Assembly: GCA_964036665.1 (NCBI GenBank)
Contig: OZ038530.1
Location: forward strand, 20,296,001 to 20,360,000
Origin: Gordius sp. MW1
Lineage: Eukaryota; Nematomorpha; Gordioida; Gordea; Gordiidae
Length of the DNA: 64,000 nucleotides
Reading direction: 5' to 3'
Below, piece by piece: positions 35,701 to 45,639 of this stretch (its first letter is position 1; the number at the start of each line of letters is the position of its first letter). The notes beneath the pieces are model-generated. The model saw only the letters and a list, made by a program, of their open reading frames with translations, was not told the origin of the DNA and ran no database searches. A program made the translations under genes and the position numbers.

Positions 35701-38700
35701 TATTAACATAATAGTTGGACCGATGCAAAAGCAAAATTTTATAACATAAGAAATTTGTTTTTATTGGATAGTTTGGCGCTAACCCGTGTAAAATATCTGA
35801 ACTGAATACATAATAAAATTAGGTTCTTCATTGTTTTCTTTCTATTTTTGGCACGTTTAATTTATGTTTTAATTTTTTTTTGCGAGATAAAGTTAGTTTA
35901 TTGTTATATATCTAAACATAATAATAAATACTACAATTGTATAATAATAATAATATTACAAAATACATTATATGAATAATTCTTCCTCTTTAAGAAGAGG
36001 CCATGAATCCAAAAAAGATTTGAAATTAAATTTTACGATTAAAATTGCTATCAATTGTTTCAATAAAAATTAGGGGGAATATTTTTAAGGAAGGGGATCG
36101 CCTGTCTATTTTTTTGATAAAGCCAACGCCATTTTTCCGTATTTATAAGCAGTCCATCACCGCACTCAAGTTTTTGAGTCATGCTAGCTATTAAAATACT
36201 TTTCTATACTTTTTTTAATGAATTATACGAAATCAAACTTATAAATAAGAGTAAAATTATTATATTTTGCCAAATAAAGAGCCTGATGAGTGTTCGTATG
36301 ACAACCTTTGCCAACAATATTTGGTATGGCTGAAAGAAACGGGACAATACGTTAAAGCTGGGAATTTCCTTCAAAAACAAAATAGAGATCCCGAATCGGC
36401 TGTGCAATGCTACGTCTCATCGCAAAAACCCAATTTAGCCGTAAAATTGTTACAATCCAACTCTGACATCAATTTAAATAACTTGGATATGGAGGTTTTA
36501 AACTTTTTTATTCTCGTTCATACTTATAAATTCTTCTATTTTTCTTAAATTTTAACATATAAATGCAGCTTTAGCTCGCTTTATATATTTTTTAAATTTT
36601 TAACATATAAATGCAGCTTTAGCTCGCTTTATTATTATAAGTTATACTCTATACTATATGTTATATTTTACGTAATTAATATTATTTGTACAACAGGAAT
36701 CTTAAAATAAATTTTCACGCTTAAAGTTAAAATGAAAAATTAAAACATTCACAATAAAGGAACAAATTAACATCTATAATAATATTATACATTCTCTATT
36801 TTATAAGCATTATAATTGTGCTTGATTAAAAATAGGAAAAACATAATTAATTTTTTATTTCATGGTTAATTCTAGTTAAATGTTAAATCCATTTTTTGTG
36901 TGTCCTAATTTATAGAAACTTATCGGGGCATTGAAAGCGAAAGGTTTTCATAAACAAGCGGGAGATTTGGAACTCAAGAACAGGCATGACAAAGAGAGCG
37001 CCTTAGATAGCTATGTTAAAGGCCACTTGTATCCTCAGGCTTTGCATTTGGCTAAACAATATTTTCCCCAAAAAGTTGTTGAATTAGAGGAGGTTTGGGG
37101 AGATTACTTAATTTCTTTGTGTGGAGATCCCTGTGCTTGTTGTATTAGTGAAAATCCGACGCAAAATTATGATAGCAATGGAGAGAATCAAATTTATCAA
37201 CGAGTGGAAAGTCGTCTTAGAACGAATAAAACTAATTGTCAATTGGCAATAAATCATTACATAGAAGCAGGTGCCTTGATGAAAGCCATTAAATCTGCCC
37301 TCGATTATGAAGAATGGGATAAAGCGGAAGAAATTTTAGTGGAACAACACGTACAATTTAGTTTTTTCGGCTAAGATGCAATTTTTTTGTTTTAAATTTT
37401 ATTATAACTCATTAGGCTTTATACAATTCTTTTATCACCTTATTACTTTAATCATGCTTAACATCCCCCCATCCAATAAAAAAATTAAAGTGCCATGTCC
37501 ATCTTGTATAAGGTTATATAACACTTACTATTTAACTTTATTTATTTTGAAACAATTAAATTTAGACTGCCAAAATTACATCTTCTTGGAAGAATGCGTA
37601 TAATAATAAATTTATTATGTAAAAAAAAGGAAAGTGAAGAAATGAAACCATATTTCGAGCGATTGGGACGCCATTTTATTCGAATTAAAAAATACGAATC
37701 AGCCATTGATATGTTTCGGAGAGCTAATGATGCCGGGATCATTGTTGACGTCATGATCGAAAATAAGGCTTGGAACGAACTCAAGAACTTTTTCAACAGG
37801 TCTCTAACACTTCTAATTTGCCGATTTAGGTGCGTCTTAATACGCGATTTTGAATCTAGATTCAAAAAGCGAATGCATGTTAAAACATAGACGCGTCTTA
37901 ATACGAGCGTCACTTCATTTTTGTTCGGTTTTTGTGTTTTTGCTCGTAAAACAAATATTTATCCTTTAATCACGCTTATCAATGCATATTCATATGGTAA
38001 CTAAACTAAAATTGTTGATTCCACGACATGTATATCGCATATTTAGACAAACAAAAATATGGCGCCATGAAGTTGAATCGTATATTAAGACGGGCCCTTA
38101 GAAAGAATTATTGACATTTAAAAATTCATGGTTTGGGCTTGGAAGTTTTTAATTGCTATGCAATTTATGGGCTCAATTTTGTTTAAAGATATTCTGCTTG
38201 TCCTGTCCTGATATTTCCTGTTCAACTTGTTGGTTTGCAAATGGAAAACTAAAATTTGATTTTTTTTGTCTACAAAAAAAATAATGACCATTGAGTGCAA
38301 TTATTTTCTTTTATCCCGGCCCGAGGCCAAACTTTTTCTAATAATTGGGTTTTGATTCGTTTTGTAAACTCAACTGTTTATTTTTAAAGTTTGTCCCACT
38401 TGTTTGGTTTATAATGGAAAATTACAATTCTGATAAAATATTTGCCTAATAATAAATTAATTACTATCACGTTTAAATATAGTTTACCTGACCACGGCTC
38501 GAGGCCGAACTTTTTTATTTTAGGGCCTAACTGATTATTTTTTGGAGGAACTTTTAATAACTAGTTAATTGTACCAGTGTTTTTTTATCTTTAGGTGATT
38601 ACAATTATCACTTTTAGAATAGTGCTGATTGGGTGTTGGATGCCCAAGCGTGTATTATATATTTTGAAAACGGGATTCAATTTAAATCAAATACTTAGAG

Positions 38701-41700
38701 TTTATGTCAAATAACATTATATGAAACGTATTAATTCAGCTTGGATCAACAAGTGATGGGAAGGTCAAGTGGTCGAGGTCGTCAGAAATTAAATAATGGT
38801 GCTATGACATTTGACAAGCCTAACATAAAATCCATCATCTCCTCCAAAATTCTCTCAACTTTAGATCGATTAAAAGTAAAAGACGATGAATCCTTGGCAA
38901 AAGATGAAGTCACCTACGAAACAGTTAAAAAGTTGGCAGAGATAAGCGGCCAAACAGATCTCATTATCGAAGTTTATAGCTTGAGAAGCGATTACAAAAA
39001 TCTATTGGATGTCCTTACGAGAAACATTGCGATAACGAAAGGAAATTTAGATGTTAATTTTACAGAAGTTAGTTCTAAATTGTATGGGATAGGGTTGGAA
39101 TTAGAAAATAAACTGACCACGACGAATGATAAAATAGGCAAGGGACCTGATACGGCCAATGAAATAGACTTGGCCTGTGGTTTTTATCAATTAAGCTCAA
39201 AATTGGCCACAACCGAGGGTAATGGTGAGAGTTGGAGAGCCGCTATTGCATTGTACACAAAACATAACATGTGGAACAAGGCGTTGAACGTTATTAAAAC
39301 TTTTAGCTCTGCTAAAAATGCCGACTCCGAGTTGAGAAAGGTAATTAATCTATGTGTTTTCAACCGTATTTTAAAAAGTTTTTTTTTGTATAATTGGATA
39401 TTTAAGTTTGATAAATTTTTTATCCTAAAGATTTAATGACTATCAGTGTTTAAAGTGTCTTTTTAGTTTACATAGCTAGTATCATGCCTTTTAATCAACT
39501 TTAATTAATAGTTATTCATTAGTGTATGTTTCTTATTATCGCTCGCATAAATTTTTTATCACTATTTATTATTTTCAGTTGTTTTATATAGTTTTTTTCT
39601 ATCATAACAACAAAAACTAAATAGCTTAATCATGATATTTTGGTAATTAACCAAAAGGCGCTGTCAGAATAAATCATCAATTTTATAAGTATATTCGAGG
39701 TCGTTCTTATATTATTTTGTCGACAAACCTTAACATTTAAAATACAACTTTAATTTGTAACAATTTACTGTAATATGTGCTACCCATTTTTCAGCTATAT
39801 TATCGCAAATAAAATAATAAAATACTGATGGATGTAGCTCGCTATCACATGGGCTCATTACCTCGGTCCCGACGCAGCTGTATTAACCTTGAAGAAAATG
39901 GATCTCTTGGACGTCTTTTTTTCGCAGCCCAACCCAAATGCTCGAGACCTCGAGGATGATGATCAATATTACGAGTTGGCTCTTAAAATGGCGCCGAAAA
40001 CTTTGCCCAAACCTAAAGAAGACCAAATTAGGCTTAATTATGCCAAACACTTGCTCCGTGAAGGGAAATTGGGCTTGGCCGAAAAAGAATTTATTAGATG
40101 TGGTAGGTATATTTTCGATTTTCCTAACTATAATAGATCTTCGCATTTCTCATTTTCAAGTCCAAACACAGCTGGGTCTCTAGGTTTAATTCGATTTCCA
40201 AAACCAATCTTAAGCCTGTTCTAATCGACTTGATTTTTTTAGTTTAATCCTTGGGTCTTATGTAAAACAAAACTAAATTTTTGATGTGGTATACATGCGA
40301 TTTCAAATCAATAGTTGATTTTATTTTTAATGGCATGGGCGTAGCTAAAATATAAATAAAATAGATACAAGTTGGACGGACGGACAACGGACGGACGGAC
40401 AACGAAAAGCGAGCCCATAAATTGCATAGCAATTAATAATGTTTAAAATTACCCAACTTTTTACGTCTTCTGCCCTTCTCTAAGTAAGCCCTTAACATTT
40501 TGCCTTTTTTTTTAAAATCCACTTTTTAATAGGAAAAGTAAAGGAAGCGGTAGAAATGTATTGTGATAAAGACGATTACGAATCTGCCATACGTCTGTTG
40601 AGTAGTCATTTACAAGTTCAAGCGCTGGAAAGTCGGATGGGGGCAAGTTCGCAATTCCCTTATACTTCGGGCACGGAGACGAGGCAAAGTTTGCATACTT
40701 TGACCGAGGATGTTTTGGGCAAATTGGCTGATTTTGCTTGGAAACATCAAACATTTTCGACGGCCGAACCCTTATTCATTAAAATGAAGAGAACGGACCT
40801 GTTGCTAAATCTATACAAGTAATCCCCATTGATTACTTTACATATTATACATTTTTTTAATGATTAAGATTTTGTTTATTCGATGTAGAGACATTACAAA
40901 GGCTAAGTATAAGAATGGGAAATGTATATAAAAGCGGGTTAGAAATAAGAATAATTAAATTATAATTCGAATGCATGTATATATCATCCGTTAAAAGCTG
41001 CCAGCTGTCGGCCAGGGATTTAATAAAATTATATTAGTAATTCATTGATTACTTTACATATACATTATAGTCTATAGAAATATTTAAAGTTGACTGTTAA
41101 GTTTAACAGGGTTGTATCATCGCCCCCCAATTTATTCGATTGAAATGTATTGCAAATAGTTATTTAATGAATTAGTGCCAAACAAACCCTATTTCCTAAG
41201 GATTTATTTAGATTAATTTTTCTTATTTTTTGATAGGTAAAAACATAAAAGATATTATTAGCAAAAAAAAAAAACTTTAAACGATTTTGAGTTTTAATTA
41301 AGTTTAATAAGAAGATTTCAAATGAAAACGATGAAATAAATTTGTTTTTCGTTTTAGACTTTAAACAAAACTTTTTTGTGTGTTGTTTTGTCGTTTGACG
41401 TCAAATAATAAATATAGCAAATGATACCATGGTTAATTTTGTCCCAAAATCTGTAAATCTAAGTCTGTATTTACGTATATTTTTAGGAAAGCAAATCGAT
41501 GGGACGATGCGTCGAGAATCGCGAGGCAATATCTACCCTCTCAAATTTCTTCTGTTGAGAAGGAATTGACAGAATATAACATAAAGTAGATTACACTTGG
41601 TTTATAAATAAATATTAAAAAAAAATTTCGAATTTCAAAATTGCAACATTATCATGTTTTTAGAGAGGGTAAGGGAGATCCGAGAGCAGTGTTTGAAAAA

Positions 41701-44700
41701 GCTAAAGAAATTGAAGCTAATTATGCCGATGACCCCAAAAGAGCGGCTGATATGTATATCAAAGCTGGACTCACGGTATTTTACTTATAAAACAAACTAA
41801 AGATTTAATACAAATTGGTTCAAAGCATAGTTTATAAATAACACATTTTTTAGTTTGCCATTACTTATTCAATCGTTTGATAATTTATTAATTGCTATGC
41901 AATTCATGGGCTCGTTTTTTGTTTTTATTTAAGCATTTAAATGACTATTATACAAAGACCCTTTAAAAAAGCGAAAATAAAGGAGATCGTTATTTCCAAT
42001 AGGGTTTTCATACAAGAATCAATGCCATCCGTTTAATTTAAACGTGCTTCATTCATATTCTCGTCGTTTACGGGTTTTTTATTATAAAACATACCACATC
42101 TTTACACTAGTGTTGTAAATACGGCTGGGTTTTGTTAGGTCAAACTTTGATTTTAGTCCACCAAACAGTTTTTCGGTCTTTTTCTTAGTCGCATTCGTCA
42201 AACCTTGGTCTGTTTGTGTTTGATCAACTATAACCAAAGGTTGACCAAACAAAACCCAGCCGTTTTTACGACCGGGCTGGCTCGGGCGGGCAATGATGTT
42301 AAAAATTTAACCGGGGCCGGGTACACTTAGGCTGTCCACAGCGACACCACTTTATCGAAGGAATGCTTTGGCCACGCCTTGGGTTTGTTAATCAAATCGA
42401 GTGCCAGCAAAAAAGGGGTCGTGACTAAAGCTTATGTCAGCGAAGTCGTGGAAAAAGATATCTCACCTCCACTACTAACCGGCCAGCATTACGGTGTGTT
42501 AGCTAGTTTGTACGAAAGTATGCTCGCTTCGAATTGTTCCACACATTTGCCGAAAAGTACAATTTTGGATATATTTCTCAAAGCAGCCAAGTACGGGACA
42601 GCCAAACGACTTACCGATCAAATGGGGCAAGGGTATAATATTTAAAAAAAAAAGTTTTTGTTTGTTTTTATAACTATTTTTGATTTGTATAAAACTATCG
42701 AAAGATAGAGGCAAAACTCTAATCTAGTATTGTTGTGTAAGTTATAAATAAAATTTTTAAACACTTACCTAGCTTTTTATTAAATTTACATGTATAGGTA
42801 TGAAAATTACGTTGCGGATTATTTGAAACAGCAATACACGAAGAGTCAAGATATGGAGTTTATGAAGGGATTCGCTGCGATAGATTTGCGCGCCGCATTG
42901 AATTATTTAGTTTCACTTTCTAAATGGGACGATTGCTTGGCCTTGGCAAAGGAATCTCGTGATTCCGTAATAACTAACCCATAATTGATAAAATTTTACA
43001 AAAATATCTTTATTTTAACTTTATAATGATCTGAAAAATGTTAATAAAACCTAGTTTTTTCTATTTTTAATAAGGCAATCATCGTTAAAGAGTATACGGT
43101 GCAGTTTGCCAATCACCTCGTAGAATTTGGGGGAGAAGATGCTTTACGCCGAGCTTATAATCTTTTGATGAAAGAGTTTTCTAATGGTGTTGCCGTCACA
43201 TTGATCAAAGAAGTTTCCGCTTTCTTAGGCCTGAGCAAAACTTTGTTAATCGCCACACCTCTCTGTGCGCTCACAATTGGCAAGGGGACAAGTGAGAATG
43301 AAAGTTTATGGTTGCAAAGAGAATTATTCACCATTTTAACTAGCGTGAGGGATGCTTTGTGGAACATTTTGTCGAGTTGTAGTGGTAGGAGTGCATCAAA
43401 TAAATTGGAAAAAAACGTAGAAAAGGAGTTGAATGACTTGGTTTGGATTTACCATTTGATCGCCTTTCGCGCCTCAATGACTGAAATAGCTCCCTCTCAC
43501 TCCGATAACATTGGCAAGGCTAATGGAAAAGAAGTCTCTTCTCAACAACGTCTATCGATTAAAGTGGTTGAGATAATGGCCGAAATACGAATAAGTTGTT
43601 TACGATTTTCCGATGTCTTTATACCCGCTCCTTTAGCATTTTACGTAGCCGGAACAGAAGCAAGAGTAAGTTTGATTTTGATTTTTAAAATAATTTTTGT
43701 AAAAAATTTTATCATCATAATACTGAATATTTTTTGTTTATTTTTATTATTACTTTGCAATGTAACCGAAATTTTAAAAATTTGCAGGTCTTTTAGACAC
43801 TTAACGGGCCTAGCCAAGGGGGACAAGGAAGGGCGGCTGCCTCCCTCTAAATCCAAATTTTTAATATATTGTGGCTAAAATTTGAAAAAATGATCATTTT
43901 GCCCCTCCCTAAATCATTATTGCTCCCCTCTAATTCCAATGCTGGCTACGCCCATGCACTTAACCGTAAAATTATGATGAAATATATAAAAAGTCATTAT
44001 TTGATTTAATTGTTTCGTAGAAATTCAAATTTATTAATAGGTAGTTATGCTTTTATTAATAGAAATGAACTCATAACTTTTGTAGCATAGTGCATATTTC
44101 AATAATTTATCGTTAAATCTAAAGGATGCGCGTTGGATTGACATGGCATTCGTCTTCTTAAATTTGTATTTGGACACGTGCGAAACGTGGCGAGAACTAG
44201 GAGCAAATACCTCAAAAAATAAAGGTGGCCACGAAGAAGACAACCTCAGCCTAGATTTTTCGGCAATTAAAGATTGTAAAGCAGACATACCCCTGCACGT
44301 TACGCAATTATACAATCTCCAAACTAAGAATATTTTGAGTCAATATAAGGATTCTCCATTGAATCCCAATGTACAAGATGAAATTAGGGATTGGGTCTTA
44401 GCTACTTCTCTACAACGTGATATTGATAAACCCTTCGTTTTGCCAATCAATCCCCTAACTAGCCGATTTGTGGGTTGTTTGGAAGGGAAACCAAATCGAC
44501 CTCCGTTTGAACCTTGCGTTATTACGGGTACTATTGCAATGTTTTTAAACAAATTCACCCAACATTCTATAAAAAAAGTGCAAATATCTTTAAAATTACT
44601 AGTTATTATTGATAAGTTTTGCCTAAAAAATTGGGCTTAAGACTTTATCTTTTTTTATATGTTAATTCAAATGTAAAAAAGTTCGCTTTCATTGAAACAT

Positions 44701-44917
44701 TTTAGGTTATCCTGTGGTTTCAGATGATAAGATTTGTTTTAGCCAATCTGGGAGAATGGCTAATGTCGAGGATTGGAAGTTTTTCATGGAATTACGCAGA
44801 GTATGATAATTTTATGTTTTATCAAATTCAATCCTTTAACAGGAGAATCGGAAAAATGGAATAGAAAATGTGTATAATTTCATAATCAAATGGTGTGGCG
44901 AGCCAAAAATTCTATAA
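21744..44917 (+). CDS. IFT172: intraflagellar transport protein 172 (whole gene, at least 26 exons)
   Basis: IFT172 is the largest IFT-B peripheral subunit. It works in the cilium, linking IFT trains and helping turnaround at the tip. Recognised exons: 21744-21966, 22002-22107, 22169-22248, 22289-22403, 22483-22763, 23450-23715, 31065-31353, 31960-32300, 32701-33104, 33411-33574, 34536-34830, 35463-35688, 36280-36494, 36916-37350, 37630-37799, 38740-39340, 39838-40102, 40533-40818, 41487-41584, 41664-41775, 42331-42632, 42798-42966, 43075-43665, 44125-44527, 44706-44800, 44843-44917. WD40 exons are followed by a TPR-like solenoid and the conserved C-terminus EPCVITGYPV. The sum is about 2,200 codons, against about 1,750 in human. 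The first ATG was not found; a stop lies just upstream in frame at 21734. Confidence 0.9.
23087..23288. mobile_element. hAT-like MITE with GTTGTAAAAACGGCTGGG ends, intact
   Basis: The element starts TAGTGTTGCAAAAACGGCTG and ends in the inverse CAGCCGTTTTTACAACACTA, giving inverted repeats of about 35 bp. It is flanked by 8-bp repeats, GTGAGAAT (23079-23086) and GCGAGAAT (23289-23296), one mismatch. It lies in IFT172 intron 5. The 202-bp body has no open frame. Confidence 0.85.
24575..24907 (+). repeat. LTR 1 of the composite
   Basis: Begins TGTTGTGTCCTCCCCTATAG and ends ATTATACAAAA. It differs from LTR2 by about two visible substitutions. Confidence 0.85.
24909..24934 (+). promoter_or_regulatory. 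primer-binding site, tRNA-Leu-like
   Basis: TGGTGTCAGAAGTGGGATCT directly after LTR1 is complementary to the 3' end of a tRNA; the following GAACCC extends the match into the T arm. TGGTGTCAG-AGTGGGATTCGAACCC is the form expected from tRNA-Leu. The identical site follows LTR2 at 26900. Confidence 0.6.
24936..25423 (+). pseudogene. integrase C-terminal fragment, internal copy 1
   Basis: The reading frame carries PPYHPSSNGQVERYVGIVKKW, the end of a retroelement integrase core, and then a C-terminal beta domain with VWYRNYLGKPKWLLGEIVQQ and a HTEQLKL end, as in Ty3/Gypsy integrases. The frame can be traced upstream through the primer-binding site to 24893, but that part is not protein in the usual sense. 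A relic, part of a broken element. Confidence 0.75.
26566..26898 (+). repeat. LTR 2 (shared middle LTR)
   Basis: Same length as LTR1 and LTR3 and preceded by the purine tract AAAGGGGAAGG. By eye it is identical to LTR3. Confidence 0.85.
26927..27414 (+). pseudogene. integrase C-terminal fragment, internal copy 2
   Basis: Same protein sequence as copy 1, 1,991 bases downstream. Both internal regions also share a Pro/Lys-rich short frame (25651-25962 and 27680-27952) of unknown nature. Confidence 0.75.
28556..28888 (+). repeat. LTR 3 of the composite
   Basis: Ends at the target duplication GGTAT, after which the interrupted MITE resumes. Confidence 0.85.
29148..30886. mobile_element. hAT-like CCCGACC element, copy 3
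   Basis: Starts TAGAGAACTGCAAAG and ends TGCAGTTCTTTA with a perfect 8-bp target duplication GTCTTAGT (29140-29147, 30887-30894). Subterminal CCCGACC arms are at 29175-29270 and 30785-30870. The core contains the mirrored short-repeat arrays described separately. Confidence 0.8.
29690..30390. repeat. mirrored arrays of a short GCTCAGTTTTT unit
   Basis: From 29697 to 29945 a 25-35-nt unit TGCTCAGTTTTT...AATTAAAA is repeated about ten times with decay. From about 30230 to 30385 its reverse complement appears (AAAAAACTTGGCA, AAAAAACTGAGCAC). Between them lie CTAACCCTAACCC (29946) and a polymerase III box-like GGTTCGAATCCCGC (30188). No cloverleaf forms, so no tRNA is called. Confidence 0.55.
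31065..33574 (+). CDS. IFT172: IFT172 exons 7-10 (second WD40 half)
   Basis: Exon 7 gives DRILVCETKVSLLVADL, matching the human HTSETLLLGDL strand. Exon 8 ends AVDNVCIAYSSSPKELNL, parallel to human [20 protein letters not shown]. Exon 9 gives THLLFKDRRKRLYHIDI, parallel to HKLLFRDRKLRLHLYDI. Exon 10 gives KVVDLCIDGDQCLLI. The 3' end of exon 8 was set at 32300 because that donor restores phase with the acceptor at 32700. These exons encode about 50-60 more residues than the human segment, including acidic EGEEDD at the start of exon 7. Confidence 0.8.
34197..34498. repeat. inverted repeat arm in IFT172 intron 10
   Basis: AAAATGGCGTTGGCTTTA, GGCAGGCGATCC, TTTATTGAAACAAT, CTGGCCTCTTCT and ACTTTATCTC occur in this order. 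All recur as reverse complements in the arm at 35880-36130. It ends 37 bp before exon 11. The left arm contains an extra ATTGCTATGCAATTTAGGGG block. Confidence 0.7.
34536..37799 (+). CDS. IFT172: IFT172 exons 11-15 (start of TPR-like solenoid)
   Basis: Exon 11 gives ANLQTGDFVKAKSIL; exon 12 RSFGLWEEAIQLAAH; exon 13 QQYLVWLKETGQYVKAGNFL and ESAVQCYVSSQKPNLAVKLL; exon 14 KALPQ-type repeats with PQKVVELEEVWGDYL and AINHYIEAGALMKAIKSAL, almost identical to human VVKLEEAWGDHL and AINHYIEARCSIKAIEAAL; exon 15 PYFERLGRHFIRIKKYESAI. In exon 14 the human stretch between WGDHL and AINHY is about 9 residues, but here about 45 residues rich in Cys, Asn and Arg are inserted (CGDPCACC near 37120). Exon 11's donor AAAAAA|GTTTTT is weak. 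Confidence 0.85.
35880..36130. repeat. inverted repeat arm in IFT172 intron 12
   Basis: Reverse-complement partner of 34197-34498, sharing AAGAAGAGGCCATGAATCC, GGGATCGCCTGTCTATTT and AAAGCCAACGCCATTTTTCC. The two arms enclose exons 11 and 12. Confidence 0.7.
36546..36640. repeat. two-copy tandem repeat in IFT172 intron 13
   Basis: ACATATAAATGCAGCTTTAG followed by CTCGCTTTAT occurs twice about 52 bp apart. Confidence 0.7.
37826..38100. mobile_element. TTAAGACGC MITE copy 2 (IFT172 intron 15)
   Basis: Begins TTAGGTGCGTCTTAATACGC and ends TATATTAAGACGGGCCCTTA, terminal inverted repeats of about 18 bp. TA at both outer edges would suit a TA-target DNA transposon, but this is not decisive. Confidence 0.75.
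38740..43665 (+). CDS. IFT172: IFT172 exons 16-23 (distal TPR-like solenoid)
   Basis: Exon 17 reads TWAHYLGPDAAVLTLKKMDL and HLLREGKLGLAEKEFIRCG, parallel to human [20 protein letters not shown] and FLEDEGKFEEAEAEFIRAG. Exons 18-20 give GKVKEAVEMYCDKDDYESAI, KANRWDDASRIARQYLPSQ and PKRAADMYIKAGL. Exon 22 gives YENYVADYLKQQYTKSQD and AALNYLVSLSKWDDCLALA. Exon 16 has an insert of about 70 residues rich in Lys and Ser with no human counterpart (GRSSGRGRQK near 38757). Introns 19 and 22 are short (79 and 108 nt); the others carry repeats. Confidence 0.85.
40335..40432 (-). repeat. GTCCGTCC / ATTGCTATGCAAT repeat end
   Basis: Read on the minus strand: ATTGCTATGCAATTTATGGG, CTCGCTTTTCG, then four GTCCGTCC-type units. 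The same end occurs at 16363, 34268, 38150, 41889 and 50465 on the + strand. It lies in IFT172 intron 17. Confidence 0.6.
42108..42272. mobile_element. hAT-like GTTGTAAAAACGG MITE in IFT172 intron 20
   Basis: Starts TAGTGTTGTAAATACGGCTG and ends AACCCAGCCGTTTTTACGAC; the last few bases are decayed. It is followed at once by a GGGCCGGG repeat that runs to the acceptor of exon 21. Confidence 0.7.
42276..42330. repeat. GGGCC-type repeat supplying an IFT172 splice acceptor
   Basis: GGGCTGGCTCGGGCGGGC and CCGGGGCCGGGTACACTTAG match the GC-rich blocks of the dispersed repeat at 57838-57990. The final AG is the acceptor of exon 21 (coding begins 42331). Confidence 0.5.
43806..43956. mobile_element. 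GGGCGTAGCC MITE in IFT172 intron 23
   Basis: Left end GGGCCTAGCCAAGG, right end GGCTACGCCCATG. A perfect 8-bp duplication, CACTTAAC, flanks it at 43798-43805 and 43957-43964. Confidence 0.8.
44125..44917 (+). CDS. IFT172: IFT172 exons 24-26 (C-terminus)
   Basis: Exon 24 starts DARWIDMAFVFLNLYLDTCE, parallel to human VGWDNMAFIFLNRFLDL, and contains EIRDWVLATSLQRDI. It ends in EPCVITG, which continues YPVVSDDKICFSQSGRMAN in exon 25. Exon 26 (after a 42-nt intron, 44801-44842) ends VYNFIIKWCGEPKIL and TAA at 44915. Human IFT172 ends similarly with FISQWCGGLP. This terminal domain has been described as U-box-like in IFT172. A weak polyadenylation signal ATTAAA is at 44976. Confidence 0.9.
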
Positions 44918-45600
44918 AAGAAGACTTTCAAATTTTATTTGCTGTATATTCATCCGTCCAAAGCTATAATATATTATTAAATGCCATTTGAGCCATTTGA
45001 TTAAAAATGTGTTTTTATATTTCGTCTGTGTATAATTTTTTATAAATTATTTTGGGCAAGATTAAAGACAAAAGACAATTTTTAATAAATAATCGTGCTT
45101 AAATCTTAAACAGAAATTTAATCAAACGTTGTTGAACAAGTCTTTAATTTTATTTAAACTTGATAACTTGTCAATGACACACTAGCGATGTAACAATTCT
45201 AATAATACATTTGTATCAACTTACATAAAGGAACATTTTGAACAAAAATTAAATAATTAACTGACAATATATATAATAATACTAAAGGTTATGTTCCAAC
45301 AAGTGAGTGAGTTGGATATTAAAGTTAAACCATTGTATAGACATGAACATATTTTGATGGATCCGTTAATAAAAAAATTTATTGGTGTCCACTATTAAAT
45401 TCTTTAAAGCTAGTTTTTAATCTTGTAAAATGAGTCTGACTTGACACATTCAGTTTATACGTATCGGAACAGGTTTTGGTACTGGACATTAGTGACCTCG
45501 GGTTGGATTTAAAGTGTCTGGTCAAAGGTTATGAATCTTACATCGCAAAATATACGGGACTTATCTTTTAAATTAATGCTATTATGTATAATAATTTTTA
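44918..45600. other. IFT172 3' flank, no gene seen
   Basis: AT-rich sequence with no coding frame. GAGTTGGATATTAAA at 45307 recurs at 46151, suggesting a decayed repeat. The far end of the hAT-like copy that ends at 46326 may lie here but was not found. Confidence 0.4.
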
Positions 45601-45639
45601 TTAACATCAAAATGTATAATTGAAGATCATTCATTCAAA

